31,516 bases of DNA, taken from positions 1 through 31,516 of the IMG/VR virus record IMGVR_UViG_3300025759_000410, one strand, 5' to 3'. This document shows positions 30,571 through 31,516 of this stretch, piece after piece. Each line of letters starts with the position of its first letter. The stretch's first letter is position 1. The translations under genes and the position numbers were made by a program. Under the pieces are notes generated by a model. That model was not told the DNA's origin and ran no database searches. It saw only the letters and a program-made list of their open reading frames with translations. This DNA is from a virus.

Positions 30571-31516
30571 TAACAAAAAAAGTAAGTGGATTCAATCACG
30601 GATTCCGGTTCAAGGTCTCCAATGATCGGTGGTTCAGTCTCTGCTCCTATCTGGTGAGCAAAGTCTCGCAAGTAATCGTGCTCTGCAAAGAGGTGCATAT
30701 ATGTCTCTCGTACAATTGCACTGAGAGAAGACATGTCAGTAGCACGACACAATACAGAGTCATGAATGAGAGCGATCGGTGCGTCGAAACGAAGCGCACT
30801 GAAGTGGAGAAGAGATGCATCAAGTGAGTGGATTAGATTCGGTGCTGTTGCGTTCTTGTGGTGTTGCTTGTCAACCTTGTCATCGTCATCGACGGCGACG
30901 GTTAACTTACAACGACCCATCAACTGCAACTCGACTTGTTCTGTTTTCTTTTTCATAAGCTTTTGAGTGACGACAAATCCTGATGGAGTTGTCCATGTCA
31001 GCTCTTTCTCTCCTCTGTCAATTGCCTTGGCAACTTCAGACTCGATCCAGCTCATGACAGCCATGGGACCAGGTACGACCTCATCCATAGCATTTCTAAC
31101 AGCAACGACTGTTTTTGTCAAGTCGTCTTTGTCGATCTCGACACCTTTCTCTTTCAGTGCATCTCTGATGTACCCACGGTTGCTAAAAGGTTTAGCATTG
31201 TAGGGTACCGTCATAACTACTCGCTTGACAGTTTTTCTATCCATATGTAAGCGGATACTGTCAGGGCAGTAAGGGCTAGCACTAGTAGCAACGACTGCAT
31301 AAGCATCTTGTGGTTTGTCAGATGGTAGGACGTTGACTAACTTGGCTGTGCTCTTATCTCTAGCTAGACCAGCTAGGATTTGGAGTCCACTGCAAGTCGC
31401 ATCTGTGGCGATAGGCAGGCGTGTGAAATGACGATCACACTTTAGCACACAATGATAGTACTCATCACATGCTGCAAGGAATTGCCATGGTTCGTCAGCG
31501 GTTTCCCATTCGTGTA
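30570..31516 (-). CDS. T7-type single-subunit RNA polymerase, C-terminal part (partial)
   Basis: The frame is open from the window edge (first whole codon at 31514) to TAA at 30570, so the N terminus lies outside. About 315 codons remain. Motifs in order: PIATDATCSGLQILAGLARD (catalytic Asp, T7 Asp537 site), KRVVMTVPYNAKPFSNRGY (T7 Lys631/Tyr639 region), NLIHSLDASLLHF, and HDSVLCRA (second catalytic Asp, T7 Asp812 site). It ends ESTYFFC, like the aromatic foot (FAFA) of T7 RNAP. It should transcribe the late genes from phage-specific promoters. Downstream SSB is translationally coupled. Confidence 0.97.
   Translation of the reverse strand, partial: HEWETADEPWQFLAACDEYYHCVLKCDRHFTRLPIATDATCSGLQILAGLARDKSTAKLVNVLPSDKPQDAYAVVATSASPYCPDSIRLHMDRKTVKRVVMTVPYNAKPFSNRGYIRDALKEKGVEIDKDDLTKTVVAVRNAMDEVVPGPMAVMSWIESEVAKAIDRGEKELTWTTPSGFVVTQKLMKKKTEQVELQLMGRCKLTVAVDDDDKVDKQHHKNATAPNLIHSLDASLLHFSALRFDAPIALIHDSVLCRATDMSSLSAIVRETYMHLFAEHDYLRDFAHQIGAETEPPIIGDLEPESVIESTYFFC

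Noticed and set aside
1-31516. CRISPR arrays, insertion sequences, integrase or att sites
   Set aside because: No regularly spaced direct repeats, transposase motifs or integrase frame were seen in this window. The only direct repeats noticed are coding repeats in the tail fibre.

Overview
The window is a piece of a lytic T7-like cyanopodovirus genome (Autographiviridae-type gene order), most likely infecting marine Synechococcus or Prochlorococcus. The evidence is a single-subunit T7-type RNA polymerase, T7-order replication and morphogenesis genes, and a photosynthesis cassette (hli and a full-length psbA) between the scaffold and capsid genes. All convincing genes lie on the minus strand, so the transcription order runs from high to low coordinates. 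Base composition looks moderate by eye (not computed), which fits a Synechococcus phage better than a very AT-rich Prochlorococcus phage, but I cannot name the species.

Replication and nucleotide region (31516 down to about 22430): the 3' part of the RNA polymerase, gp2.5-type ssDNA-binding protein, a 63-aa protein, endonuclease I (Holliday resolvase), primase-helicase, a tiny protein in the following gap, DNA polymerase split into an exonuclease ORF and a polymerase ORF, a 39-aa basic protein, the gp6-type 5'-3' exonuclease, a small helical protein, a DUF3310/gp1.7-like protein, a MazG-like pyrophosphohydrolase, and a two-gene class I ribonucleotide reductase. Together they would degrade and recycle host nucleotides, make dNTPs and replicate the genome.

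Head and photosynthesis region (about 22454 down to 15596): two proteins without a recognised function, portal, scaffold, hli, a 19-aa and a 54-aa basic peptide, a signal-peptide-bearing beta-barrel-like protein, psbA (D1), three small ORFs, a strongly structured intergenic leader, the major capsid protein, and a clear intrinsic terminator just after it, as in T7.

Tail and ejection region (15561 down to 1): tail tubular proteins A and B, three internal virion proteins (gp14-, gp15- and gp16-like), a 1202-aa tail fibre with a T7 gp17-type N terminus, and a second fibre-like protein with a Peptidase S74 self-cleaving chaperone domain that runs off the left edge of the window.

Most junctions overlap by a few bases (TAATG, TGATG, ATGA, GTGA), so translation is tightly coupled. 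The points most worth a second look are: a zinc peptidase (LAS/M15) signature at the C terminus of the gp15-like virion protein; a ribonucleotide reductase beta subunit with Leu where the radical Tyr normally sits; the split DNA polymerase; the structured RNA upstream of the capsid gene; and the small outer-membrane-like protein next to psbA.
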